Shown one piece after another: positions 1 to 7,843 of a DNA stretch of 64,000 nucleotides; the stretch's first letter is position 1; every line of letters begins with the position of its first letter. This DNA is from Streptomyces curacoi (GTDB taxonomy: Bacteria; Actinomycetota; Actinomycetes; Streptomycetales; Streptomycetaceae), in contig NZ_KQ947995.1 in assembly GCF_001513975.1 (NCBI RefSeq), forward strand, positions 1 to 64,000, in the 5' to 3' direction. The notes beneath the pieces are model-generated. The model was not told the origin of the DNA and made no database searches. It saw nothing but the letters and a program-made list of their open reading frames with translations. The position numbers and the translations under genes were made by a program.

Positions 1-1
1 G

Positions 2-26
2 AGGGCTCTCCGAGGAGAGCCCTTTT
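2..26. terminator. Rho-independent terminator hairpin
   Basis: The arms GGGCTCTCC and GGAGAGCCC pair perfectly and are followed by TTTT on the plus strand. The tight loop means that in practice about 8 base pairs form around CGAG. The hairpin lies just beyond the stop codon of the minus-strand DUF58 gene. It could therefore end that operon as well as any plus-strand gene to the left of the window. Confidence 0.75.
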
Positions 27-61
27 ATCGTTATCGACTTCGATTCATTCACGGTCCCTGA

Positions 62-1372
62 TCACAGTCGCCCTGCTGTCTTGAGAGCCAGATACGCGTC
101 TGCCAGTGCGGGTGCGAGTTCCTCCGGGGGCGCGTCGACGACCGTAACGCCGTGACGGCGGAGTTGTTCCGCTGTGCGGTGGCGTTCGCTCTGGGCCTGG
201 GATGCGGCTGCGGCCTCGTACACGGCGTCCGTGTTTCCGCGTGCGGTGGCCATGCGTGCGATGTGGGGGTCCGCCACTGATGCCAGCAGAACTGTGTGGC
301 GCTGGGTGAGCTGAGACAGTACGGGCAGCAGGCCCTCCTCGATCGGGGCCGCGTCGAGTGTCGTGAGCAGCACGATCAGGGAGTGGCGGGGTGCCGTGCG
401 GAGAGCCGTTGCTGTGAGGCCGCGGGCGTCCGTTTCGATCAGTTCGGGTTCTAGTGTGGCCATCGCGTTGACCAGGGACGGGAGGACGTCGCCGGCTGCG
501 CGGCCCTGGACGAGGGCGCGTACTCGGCGGTCGTAGGCGAGGAGATCCACACGGTCGCCGGCTCGGGAGGCGAGGGCGGCGAGAAGCAAGGCCGCGTCCA
601 TGGAGGCGTCGAGGCGGGGAGCGTCGCCGACGCGTCCTGCCGAGGTGCGGCCGGTGTCCAGGACGAGGAGGATGTGGCGGTCGCGTTCGGGGCGCCAGGT
701 GCGTACCGCGACCGCGGACTGTCGGGCCGTAGCGCGCCAGTCGATGGAGCGGGTGTCGTCGCCGGGGACGTACTCGCGCAGGCTGTCGAATTCTGTGCCT
801 TCGCCGCGGGTGAGGACGCTGGTGCGGCCGTCGAGCTCGCGCAGGCGGGCCAGTTTCGACGGTAGGTGCTTGCGGCTCGTGAAGGGGGGCAGGACGCGTA
901 CCGCCCAGGGGACTTTGTGGGTGCCCTGGCGGGAGAAGAGGCCTAGGGGACCGTACGAGCGAATCGTCACACGGTCGGCCTGGCGGTCGCCGCGCCGGGT
1001 GGGCCGTAGGCGGGTTGTGATGCGGCGGCGTTCGCCGGCGGGGACCGTTACGCGATGGCGGGAGGCCGCCGTCTCCGTGCCCGGCTGCCAGCTGCTGGGG
1101 GGCCAGGCGTCGCGGAGGTGGGCGCGGAGCGGGCGGCTGGACGGGTTGGTGATCGTAAGGGTGACGTCGGCCGTCTCGCCCAGGCGTGCCGAGGTGTCAC
1201 CGGAGCGGGTCAGGCCCAGGCGTCGTACGGGTGCCGCGAGTGCGAAATCGCAGGCGCAGGCGGCTGCCAAGGGTGCGTTGACCGCGAGGATGCCTGTCCA
1301 GCTGGGGTCCCAGATGCCTACGGGGAGGGAGCCTAGGGCCGCGAGAAGTGCGGCGCGTCCGGTGAGTGCCAT
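62..1372 (-). CDS. DUF58 domain protein (MoxR partner)
   Basis: A 436-residue protein and the last gene of a five-gene minus-strand operon. Two hydrophobic stretches lie near the N-terminus (about residues 5-40), followed by an extracellular-looking segment. The DUF58 core contains GTEFDSLREYVPGDDTRSID. Downstream is a von Willebrand A-like region (ILLVLDTGRTS) in which the classical DxSxS metal site is not intact. DUF58 proteins are typically encoded beside MoxR AAA+ ATPases and are thought to work with them in assembling or maturing cell-envelope complexes. The ATG at 1372 overlaps the stop of the moxR gene as TGATG, which indicates translational coupling and decides the start. The open frame continues upstream into moxR, but that part is a shadow. 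The specific role is unknown. Confidence 0.88.
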   Translation of the reverse strand: MALTGRAALLAALGSLPVGIWDPSWTGILAVNAPLAAACACDFALAAPVRRLGLTRSGDTSARLGETADVTLTITNPSSRPLRAHLRDAWPPSSWQPGTETAASRHRVTVPAGERRRITTRLRPTRRGDRQADRVTIRSYGPLGLFSRQGTHKVPWAVRVLPPFTSRKHLPSKLARLRELDGRTSVLTRGEGTEFDSLREYVPGDDTRSIDWRATARQSAVAVRTWRPERDRHILLVLDTGRTSAGRVGDAPRLDASMDAALLLAALASRAGDRVDLLAYDRRVRALVQGRAAGDVLPSLVNAMATLEPELIETDARGLTATALRTAPRHSLIVLLTTLDAAPIEEGLLPVLSQLTQRHTVLLASVADPHIARMATARGNTDAVYEAAAASQAQSERHRTAEQLRRHGVTVVDAPPEELAPALADAYLALKTAGRL

Positions 1373-2364
1373 CAGCGGGGGACGGGGACGTGGGCGAGGA
1401 TCGCGTTGATGACGGAGTCGGCCGTGACGCCTTCCATCTCGGCCTCCGGGCGGAGTTGTACGCGGTGGCGGAGGGTGGGGAGGGCCAGTGCCTTCACGTC
1501 GTCGGGGATGACGTAGTCGCGGCCCGTCAGCCAGGCCCATGCGCGGGCGGTGGCCAGGAGGGCCGTGGCGCCGCGTGGGGAGACGCCCAGGGTCAGGGAC
1601 GGCGATTCCCGGGTGGCTCGGCAGATGTCGACCACGTAGGCCGTGATCTCCGGGGAGACCGTCGTCTTGGCCACCGCTGCGCGTGCCGCCTCCAGGTCTG
1701 CTGGGCCCGCTACCGGGCGTACGCCGGCGGCGCGCAGGTCGCGAGGGTTGAAGCCCTCGGCGTGGCGGGTGAGGACGTTGATCTCGTCCTGGCGGGAGGG
1801 GAGGGGGATCGTGAGTTTGAGGAGGAAACGGTCCAGCTGGGCTTCGGGGAGGGGATATGTGCCCTCGTATTCCACCGGGTTCTGGGTCGCGGCGACCAGG
1901 AACGGCTCGGGGAGGGGGCGGGGGATGCCGTCGACCGTGACCTGGCGTTCCTCCATGGCCTCCAGCAGGGACGACTGGGTCTTCGGCGGGGTGCGGTTGA
2001 TCTCGTCGGCGAGGAGGAGGTTGGTGAAGACCGGGCCGGGCTGGAAGGAGAACTCGGCGGTGCGGGTGTCGTAGACGAGGGAGCCCGTCACGTCGCTCGG
2101 CATCAGGTCGGGGGTGAACTGGACGCGCTTGGTGTCGAGTTCGAGCGCGGAGGCCAGGGCACGGACGAGGAGTGTCTTGGCCACGCCGGGGACTCCCTCG
2201 AGGAGGACGTGGCCGCGGCAGAGGAGGGCGACGACGAGGCCGGTCACGGCGGGGTCCTGGCCGACCACGGCTTTGGCGATCTCGGCGCGCAGGGCCTCCA
2301 GGGAGGCGCGGGCGGTGCCCGGGTCCCCGGTGTTCCCGGCGTTGTCAGTGGTCGGGTCCATCAT
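1372..2364 (-). CDS. MoxR-family AAA+ ATPase
   Basis: A 330-residue AAA+ ATPase. Walker A is GVPGVAKT (about residues 57-64), Walker B is LLLADEIN (about 116-123), sensor 1 is ATQNP, and the arginine-finger region is LPEAQLDRF. The C-terminal lid helix contains VSPRGATAL. The MoxR-specific alanine in Walker A (GVPGxAKT) separates it from other AAA+ groups. MoxR proteins act as chaperone-like ATPases for membrane or secreted complexes, usually with DUF58 or vWA partners such as the one encoded immediately downstream. The start ATG at 2364 forms an ATGA overlap with the stop of the DUF4350 gene. A second ATG directly follows it. The family call is secure, but the client complex is not known. 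Confidence 0.93.
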   Translation of the reverse strand: MMDPTTDNAGNTGDPGTARASLEALRAEIAKAVVGQDPAVTGLVVALLCRGHVLLEGVPGVAKTLLVRALASALELDTKRVQFTPDLMPSDVTGSLVYDTRTAEFSFQPGPVFTNLLLADEINRTPPKTQSSLLEAMEERQVTVDGIPRPLPEPFLVAATQNPVEYEGTYPLPEAQLDRFLLKLTIPLPSRQDEINVLTRHAEGFNPRDLRAAGVRPVAGPADLEAARAAVAKTTVSPEITAYVVDICRATRESPSLTLGVSPRGATALLATARAWAWLTGRDYVIPDDVKALALPTLRHRVQLRPEAEMEGVTADSVINAILAHVPVPR

Positions 2365-3563
2365 GGACGGCGTACCTCTCTTTCGAGGGCGTCGAGTTGG
2401 TCGGCGAGGGCGATGAGGGCCGTGTCGTCGCTGGGCGGCGGGCCGAAGAGGAGAGCGTGCAGGGTCTGTCCGTCTCCGTGGTTGTGGAGATGGGCGGACA
2501 GAGCGGGGAGCAGGGCCTCGGGCGCGTGCGCCTGGGAGACGGGGACACCTACGAGGGGGGCGAGGCGCGTGCGGGTGGTGGAGCGAAGAGCGGCGGCCGC
2601 GCGGTCGCGGGCGTTGGCCTTGCGGTAGAGGCGGGCGCGGCCTTCGACGGTTTCGGAGGCGCGGATCGCCACGGGGAGTTTTTCGGGCACCAGGGGGCCG
2701 AGTCGGCGTGCCCGCCAGAGGGCGGCCAGGGCTGCGGCGATGAAGAGCTGCAGGGTGCCCCAGAGCCAGCCCGAGGGGAGCAGGTCGAAGAAGCTGCGTT
2801 CGCCGTCCGCGTCGGCGGCCGACGTGTCGGAGAGCGAGGGGAGGTACCAGACCAGATGGGGGCGGGAGCCGAGGAGTTGGAGGGCGAGCGAGGCGTTGCC
2901 CTGCTCGTCGAGGTGGTCGTTGTAGAGGATGTCGGGCGCGCCGAGGACGATGGTGTCGCCGTCCCCGCTGGTCTCCGGGACGCGCAGCAGGGTGGCCAGG
3001 CGCTCGCTGGGGTAGCACTGGTCGGCGTCGAGGTGGGTGGTGGTGTAGCGGATGCCGCCCAGGTCGGCGGTGCCGGCGCGCTGGGCGGCGGGCAGGGCGC
3101 AGTCGGGGGCGAGCTCGGATTCGAGGCTGGTGGCGGGGTCCGCGGTGACCCCGGGGATGAGCCTTTCCACGGACGAGCTGCCGGGGGCGACGAGGACGGT
3201 ACGGCCGTCGGAGCCTGCGGTGGCCGAGCGCAGCCGAGTCTGTTGACGCTGGGTCAGCAGGTCGGGGACGGCGACCAGGAGTGTGGTGTCCGGCGTGGCA
3301 GCGGCGCGTGCCTCGTCCAGGGTGGTGACCACCCGTGTGTCGACGCCTCGATCGGCGAGGAGTTCGGCGACCGCCCGGCTGCCTTTGGGGTCGGCGGCGC
3401 GTGGGTCGAGGGTGCCGTGCTGGGCGTCGGAACGGATCGTGGCGATGGCCACTGCCGCCGCCAGCAGGAGTACGAAGGCGAGGGCGATGCCTCGCGTGCG
3501 GGTCCACACCTGGCGTGCGGTGGGCGAGGCCGAGGTGGACGGGAGCGTGTCCTCGGTGGTCAT
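2361..3563 (-). CDS. DUF4350 membrane protein
   Basis: A 400-residue membrane protein. One transmembrane helix lies at about residues 25-43 (GIALAFVLLLAAAVAIATI). It is followed by an extracytoplasmic DUF4350 domain with a repeated DTLVAVP/TIVLGAPD-like pattern. A second helix lies at about 263-283, and the C-terminal cytoplasmic tail is basic and helical. DUF4350 proteins are regular members of actinobacterial moxR-DUF58-DUF4129 operons and probably form part of the same envelope complex. No catalytic motif was recognised. The start ATG at 3563 overlaps the upstream gene's stop (ATGA), consistent with coupled translation. The function is inferred only from the operon. Confidence 0.85.
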   Translation of the reverse strand: MTTEDTLPSTSASPTARQVWTRTRGIALAFVLLLAAAVAIATIRSDAQHGTLDPRAADPKGSRAVAELLADRGVDTRVVTTLDEARAAATPDTTLLVAVPDLLTQRQQTRLRSATAGSDGRTVLVAPGSSSVERLIPGVTADPATSLESELAPDCALPAAQRAGTADLGGIRYTTTHLDADQCYPSERLATLLRVPETSGDGDTIVLGAPDILYNDHLDEQGNASLALQLLGSRPHLVWYLPSLSDTSAADADGERSFFDLLPSGWLWGTLQLFIAAALAALWRARRLGPLVPEKLPVAIRASETVEGRARLYRKANARDRAAAALRSTTRTRLAPLVGVPVSQAHAPEALLPALSAHLHNHGDGQTLHALLFGPPPSDDTALIALADQLDALEREVRRP

Positions 3564-4369
3564 CCGGCGGCTCCCTGGCGGGTGTTGGGGGCCGTGCTGG
3601 GGGCGCTGCTCGCGAGCTGTGGCTTGGTGCTCTCCAGGTCGCTGTCGAGTTCCGTGATGCGTTTGTACGCCTGCTGGGTCGCGGTCCGCCCGCCGTATGT
3701 CACGTCGTCGAAGTCCCGGGCGGCGGCGCGCAGCCGGTCCGTGTGGGAGGGCAGTGAGCGGCCTGCTTCGGCGGCGGCCTCGTCCGCGGTGCGGCCGGGA
3801 CGGACGTCGAGAAGCGCGCGTTCCTCGAGGGAGCGGACGATGGCGCGCATGCGTTCCTGGACGGCCTGGTTCCAGTGGCCCTGGGCGGCGTGGGCTTCGG
3901 CGGCGGCTCGGTGTTCGGCGGCACTGCGGGGGCGGTCGTCGAACAGGGCGGCGGAGGAGGTGGGCCGGCGGCGGGGGGTGCCGAGGCGCCACCACAGGGC
4001 GCCGACGACCGCGAGGACGACCAGGACGACGACGACCAGGCCGAGTGTTCCGCCGGGTGCCACGGTCGAGGCGCTGCTGAACAGGTCCTCGACCCAGTCC
4101 CAGAAGGTGTCCAGGGCGCGTTGGAACCAGCTGGGTTCGTGCTCGTGGTACATGCGCTTGGACAGCTCGCGCCGGGCCGCTTCGCGCGCGGGGTCACGCG
4201 GGGTGGTCAGCGGTGGCTCGTCGTCCGAGCGTGTCAGCAGTGAGAGTACGGAGGTGTCGCCGGAGCGCGACAGCGACAGTACGGCTGTGTCGCCGGCGCG
4301 CAGTACCGCGCGTGCGGCGGCGTCCGGCAGTGCTGACGCCGTTGTGAGAACTCCCCCCGCCAGGCTCAC
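3560..4369 (-). CDS. DUF4129 domain membrane protein
   Basis: A 269-residue protein with a GTG start. An N-terminal extracytoplasmic part of about 105 residues contains paired SGDTxVLSL segments. A single strong transmembrane helix follows at about residues 108-127 (LVVVVLVVLAVVGALWW). The cytoplasmic DUF4129 domain has HRAAAEAHAAQGHWNQAVQ and ends with a disordered tail. DUF4129 proteins recur beside MoxR, DUF58 and DUF4350 genes, and some are fused to transglutaminase-like domains, which this one lacks. The gene starts 4 bp after the upstream membrane-protein stop and overlaps the downstream DUF4350 start, so it sits inside one transcript. Confidence 0.85.
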   Translation of the reverse strand: MSLAGGVLTTASALPDAAARAVLRAGDTAVLSLSRSGDTSVLSLLTRSDDEPPLTTPRDPAREAARRELSKRMYHEHEPSWFQRALDTFWDWVEDLFSSASTVAPGGTLGLVVVVLVVLAVVGALWWRLGTPRRRPTSSAALFDDRPRSAAEHRAAAEAHAAQGHWNQAVQERMRAIVRSLEERALLDVRPGRTADEAAAEAGRSLPSHTDRLRAAARDFDDVTYGGRTATQQAYKRITELDSDLESTKPQLASSAPSTAPNTRQGAAG

Positions 4370-4373
4370 CGGT

Positions 4374-5702
4374 TCAGCTCCCCGGGGTGTCGGTGCCGTA
4401 GCCCTGGACGCCGGCTGCGCGGGCCAGTTCGAGGTCGAGGGCCTCGCGGCGGATGCGCTGGTCGATGTAGAGCAGGACGGTGACGCCGGCCGTGATCGGG
4501 AAGGTGATCATGGAGCCGATCACCGAGCCGACGCCGCTGACGATGAGGAACGTCCAGCCGAGGTCGGTGGTGCCGTTGAGGAAGCTGGTGGCGCCGTCGC
4601 CGCTGAGTGCGCCGGCGAGGAAGGTGAAGGGGATGACGACGATCGCCGCGACGACGTTGGCGATGATCGTGGCCAGCAGCTGAATGCCGAAGACGCGCCA
4701 CCAGGAGCCCCGGACCAGCTTCGCGGAACGGCTCAGCGCCTTCACGATGCCCTGCTTCTCCAGCATCAGCGCGGGCGAGGCGAGGGAGAAGCGGAACCAC
4801 AGCCACAGGGCGACGACGCCGGTGCCGATGCTGCCCAGCACGGCCAGTGCCGCGCCCGCTTCACCGGCGCCCGTGGCGGCCACGAGGATGCCGGGCAGGG
4901 CACCCACGAAGACAAGGCCGAAGATCATGAGCAGCAGCAGGAAGAGCAGGCCGAAGAGCCGCAGCACCTGAGGGCGGGCGTCGCGCCAGGCCTCGCCGGT
5001 GGTCACCGACTTGCCGAGCACCGCGCGGCTGGTGACCGTCGTCAACAGGGCGGTCGCGGCGATCGCGCCGATCACCGAGATCAGGAGGAGCACGCTGGAG
5101 CTGAGCAGGGCGTCGCGTGTGGCGCGGGCCAGTTCGCTCAGGGTGGCGCTCGGGTCGTTGAGGGCCTCGGTGCTGGTGCGGTCGTTCAGGACGAGGCCCT
5201 GGAGGAGGATGACGACGATCTCCGTCACGATCGCGACGGTCAGCGAGATGCCCAGGACCGTGCGCCAGTGGGTGCGCATGGTGGAGACCGCGCCGTCGAG
5301 GATCTCGCCGACGCCGAGGGGGCGCAGCGGGATCACGCCGGGTTTGGCAGCGGGCGGGGGGCCACCCCAGCCGCCTCCCCAGGCGCCGTGTCCGCCCGGG
5401 GCGCCGTAGCCCGGCTGGCCGCCGCCGTATCCGCCTGGGCCGGCGGGAGGACGAGGTCCCCAGCCCGGGCCGGGCGGCGGGGGCGGCGGGGCCTGGCCGG
5501 GGGCCTGTGCTCCCGTCGGCGCGGACCACTGGCCGGCGGGCGGCTGCTCCTTGGACCACTTCGGGCCGGAGCCCTGTGCGTCCGGTCCCGGCTCCTGCGC
5601 GGGCTCGGGACGGTCCGCGGGCTCGGCAGGGCCGGACGCGCCGGGTTCCTGTCCGTCGGACGGGGCGGATCCGGGCGAGGCCCAGCCCGGAGTGTCTTTC
5701 AT
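4374..5702 (-). CDS. Polytopic membrane protein, GPDPase membrane-domain type
   Basis: The first gene of the minus-strand operon, 442 residues. Residues 1 to about 125 are an extremely Pro/Gly-rich, probably disordered cytoplasmic arm with a polyproline run and GGYGGGQPGYGAPGG-like repeats. The LRPLGVGEILDGAV motif and about six hydrophobic helices follow. That layout matches the membrane domain found N-terminal to some glycerophosphodiester phosphodiesterases. No phosphodiesterase catalytic domain is present, so enzymatic activity is not claimed. The ATG at 5702 is preceded in mRNA sense by a GAAGGAG-like ribosome binding site. The 140-bp gap to divergent mtnA should contain the operon promoter. 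Confidence 0.8.
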   Translation of the reverse strand: MKDTPGWASPGSAPSDGQEPGASGPAEPADRPEPAQEPGPDAQGSGPKWSKEQPPAGQWSAPTGAQAPGQAPPPPPPGPGWGPRPPAGPGGYGGGQPGYGAPGGHGAWGGGWGGPPPAAKPGVIPLRPLGVGEILDGAVSTMRTHWRTVLGISLTVAIVTEIVVILLQGLVLNDRTSTEALNDPSATLSELARATRDALLSSSVLLLISVIGAIAATALLTTVTSRAVLGKSVTTGEAWRDARPQVLRLFGLLFLLLLMIFGLVFVGALPGILVAATGAGEAGAALAVLGSIGTGVVALWLWFRFSLASPALMLEKQGIVKALSRSAKLVRGSWWRVFGIQLLATIIANVVAAIVVIPFTFLAGALSGDGATSFLNGTTDLGWTFLIVSGVGSVIGSMITFPITAGVTVLLYIDQRIRREALDLELARAAGVQGYGTDTPGS

Positions 5703-5842
5703 CGTCGCTCCTTCACGGTGCCCGTCCGCGGTCGCGGCGGCAGGTTGGCAGCCATCGTGCCATGGGGAGGTCGGCGAGGTACCGGCCGCGGTATGGGCTG
5801 CACACCTTCAATTGTCCGCCGTACACGGGGCAGACTGATCGC

Positions 5843-6994
5843 ATGGCTGATCAGTACGCGCAATCCGGCGAGGACAGCAGGCCGATCGAGATACCGGCGA
5901 TCCGATGGGAGGAACCACCCGAAGGCCCAGTACTGGTCCTTCTCGACCAAACGAGGCTGCCGGCCGAGGAGGTCGAGCTGGTCTGTACGGACGCGCCCGT
6001 GCTGGTGGAGGCGATCCGTTCGCTCGCCGTGCGGGGGGCTCCGTTGCTCGGCATCGCCGGGGCGTACGGCGTCGCGCTCGCCGCCGCGCGCGGCTACGAC
6101 GTGGACGACGCCGCGGAATCGCTGGCCGGCGCCCGGCCCACCGCGGTGAACCTGGCGGTCGGGGTGCGCAGGGCTCAGTCCGCGTACCGGGCCGAGCTGG
6201 CCGGGAGCGGGGACGTCGAGCGGGCCGCAGCTGCGGCGCTGGGGGCGGCGCGGGCGTTGCACAAGGAGGATGCCGAGGCCAGCGCCCGGATGGCGGAGCG
6301 GGGGCTGGCGCTGCTGGACGAGCTGTTGCCCGGCGGTGGGCACCGCATCCTCACGCACTGCAACACCGGGTCGCTGGTGTCGGGCGGGGAGGGCACGGCG
6401 TTCGCGGTGGCGCTCGCGGCGCACCGGGTGGGGCGGCTCAGGCGGCTGTGGGTGGACGAGACGCGGCCGCTGCTGCAGGGGGCTCGCCTCACGGCTTACG
6501 AGGCGGCGCGCAGCGGCATGGCGTACACCTTGCTCACGGACAACGCGGCGGGCTCGCTGTTCGCTGCCGGCGAGGTGGACGCGGTGCTGATCGGGGCGGA
6601 CCGCATCGCGGCCGACGGTTCGGTGGCGAACAAGGTGGGGAGCTATCCGCTCGCGGTGCTCGCGCGCTACCACCATGTGCCGTTCATCGTGGTGGCACCG
6701 CTGACGACGGTGGATCCGGACACGCCGGACGGGGCGGCCATCGAGGTCGAGCAGCGTCCCGGGTTCGAGGTGACCGAGATCGCACCGCCGCAGGTGCCGG
6801 TGGCCGGAGCGGAACCGGGAGGCGGGATTCCGATGGCGCCCCTGGGGACCCAGGCGTACAACCCGGCCTTCGATGTGACGCCGCCCGAGCTGGTGACGGC
6901 GATCGTCACTGAGGAGGGGGCGGTGTCTCCTGTGACCGCCGAGGCGCTGGCCGAGCTGTGTGCCAGGTCGCGGGAGGTGGCGCAGACCTGGTGA
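5843..6994 (+). CDS. mtnA: S-methyl-5-thioribose-1-phosphate isomerase
   Basis: A 383-residue enzyme of the methionine salvage pathway. It isomerises methylthioribose-1-phosphate (aldose) to methylthioribulose-1-phosphate in the cytoplasm. The family signatures are all present: RGAPLLGIAGAYGVALA (about residues 64-80), the catalytic cysteine in THCNTGSL (Cys173), VDETRPLLQGARLTAYE, and the catalytic aspartate in IGADRIAADGS (Asp253) followed by NKVGSYPLA. The length is slightly above the usual 340-370 because of an N-terminal extension. The open frame extends further upstream, but the ATG at 5843 begins the recognisable protein. It is a single gene, divergent from the envelope operon and followed by mtrA, with no other salvage gene nearby. 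Confidence 0.95.
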   Translation: MADQYAQSGEDSRPIEIPAIRWEEPPEGPVLVLLDQTRLPAEEVELVCTDAPVLVEAIRSLAVRGAPLLGIAGAYGVALAAARGYDVDDAAESLAGARPTAVNLAVGVRRAQSAYRAELAGSGDVERAAAAALGAARALHKEDAEASARMAERGLALLDELLPGGGHRILTHCNTGSLVSGGEGTAFAVALAAHRVGRLRRLWVDETRPLLQGARLTAYEAARSGMAYTLLTDNAAGSLFAAGEVDAVLIGADRIAADGSVANKVGSYPLAVLARYHHVPFIVVAPLTTVDPDTPDGAAIEVEQRPGFEVTEIAPPQVPVAGAEPGGGIPMAPLGTQAYNPAFDVTPPELVTAIVTEEGAVSPVTAEALAELCARSREVAQTW

Positions 6995-7097
6995 GGTAGA
7001 AGCGGAGCCGGCCAGTGGCAGAGCGGGGCAGACCTGCCCAAAAGTCACGCCCTGTGATGTACATGAGGGCAGACAGTGGCGACTGCCTACGACTAAG

Positions 7098-7113
7098 GTC
7101 ACTGGCCGGTGAC
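7098..7113. promoter_or_regulatory. 16-bp palindrome upstream of mtrA
   Basis: GTCACTGGCCGGTGAC is self-complementary apart from one T-G pair. It lies about 40 bp before the mtrA start, in the region where a promoter or operator is expected. An autoregulatory site is plausible but is inference only; no known operator was matched. Confidence 0.4.
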
Positions 7114-7152
7114 GTACCTCACCACTGCCTTCGCCACTGTTATGAGAATGGG

Positions 7153-7842
7153 ATGATGTCGTTTATGAAGGGACGAGTCCTTGTCGTCGACGACGACACC
7201 GCACTGGCCGAGATGCTCGGCATTGTGCTGCGTGGTGAAGGTTTTGAGCCGTCTTTCGTAGCCGACGGCGACAAGGCGCTGGCCGCATTCCGGGAGTCCA
7301 AGCCCGACCTGGTGCTGCTCGACCTGATGCTGCCCGGGCGGGACGGCATCGAGGTGTGCCGTCTGATCAGGGCCGAGTCCGGGGTGCCGATCGTGATGCT
7401 GACGGCCAAGAGCGACACCGTCGATGTCGTCGTGGGCCTGGAGTCCGGCGCCGACGACTACATCGTGAAGCCGTTCAAGCCGAAGGAGCTGGTGGCCCGG
7501 ATCCGTGCGCGGCTCAGGAGGTCGGAGGAGCCGGCGCCCGAGCAGCTCGCCATCGGTGACCTCGTCATCGACGTGGCCGGGCACTCCGTGAAGCGGGAGG
7601 GGCAGTCGATCGCGCTGACGCCGCTGGAGTTCGACCTGCTGGTCGCGCTGGCCCGTAAGCCGTGGCAGGTGTTCACCCGTGAGGTGCTCCTGGAGCAGGT
7701 GTGGGGCTATCGGCACGCGGCCGACACCCGTCTGGTCAATGTGCATGTGCAGCGGCTGCGTTCCAAGGTCGAGAAGGACCCCGAGCGGCCGGAGATCGTC
7801 GTGACGGTCCGTGGCGTCGGCTACAAGGCAGGGCCGAGCTGA
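7153..7842 (+). CDS. mtrA: Two-component response regulator MtrA (OmpR/PhoB family)
   Basis: A 229-residue regulator. The receiver domain contains VLVVDDD, the phospho-acceptor Asp57 in LVLLDLMLPG, the switch Thr in MLTAKS and the Lys in YIVKPFKP. The winged-helix DNA-binding domain includes LTPLEFDLLVALA and ends RLVNVHVQRLRSKVE...VRGVGYKAG. MtrA is a conserved actinobacterial regulator linking cell-wall metabolism and division with development. The neighbouring mtrB and lpqB, 1 bp and about 2 kb downstream, confirm the identity. Two adjacent ATGs start the frame at 7153. A later ATG at 7165 (MKGRVLVVDDD) is a possible alternative, and neither has a strong Shine-Dalgarno sequence. Confidence 0.97.
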   Translation: MMSFMKGRVLVVDDDTALAEMLGIVLRGEGFEPSFVADGDKALAAFRESKPDLVLLDLMLPGRDGIEVCRLIRAESGVPIVMLTAKSDTVDVVVGLESGADDYIVKPFKPKELVARIRARLRRSEEPAPEQLAIGDLVIDVAGHSVKREGQSIALTPLEFDLLVALARKPWQVFTREVLLEQVWGYRHAADTRLVNVHVQRLRSKVEKDPERPEIVVTVRGVGYKAGPS

Positions 7843-7843
7843 C

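Noticed and set aside
2172..6149. 1325-codon plus-strand frame through the moxR-DUF4129 operon
   Set aside because: It is a shadow of several validated minus-strand genes that overlap each other as operon genes should. Its composition is Arg/Gly/Glu-rich with no recognisable domain.
7026..7039. Short GGGCAG/CTGCCC hairpin after mtnA as a terminator
   Set aside because: The stem is only six base pairs with a two-base loop, too weak to call.
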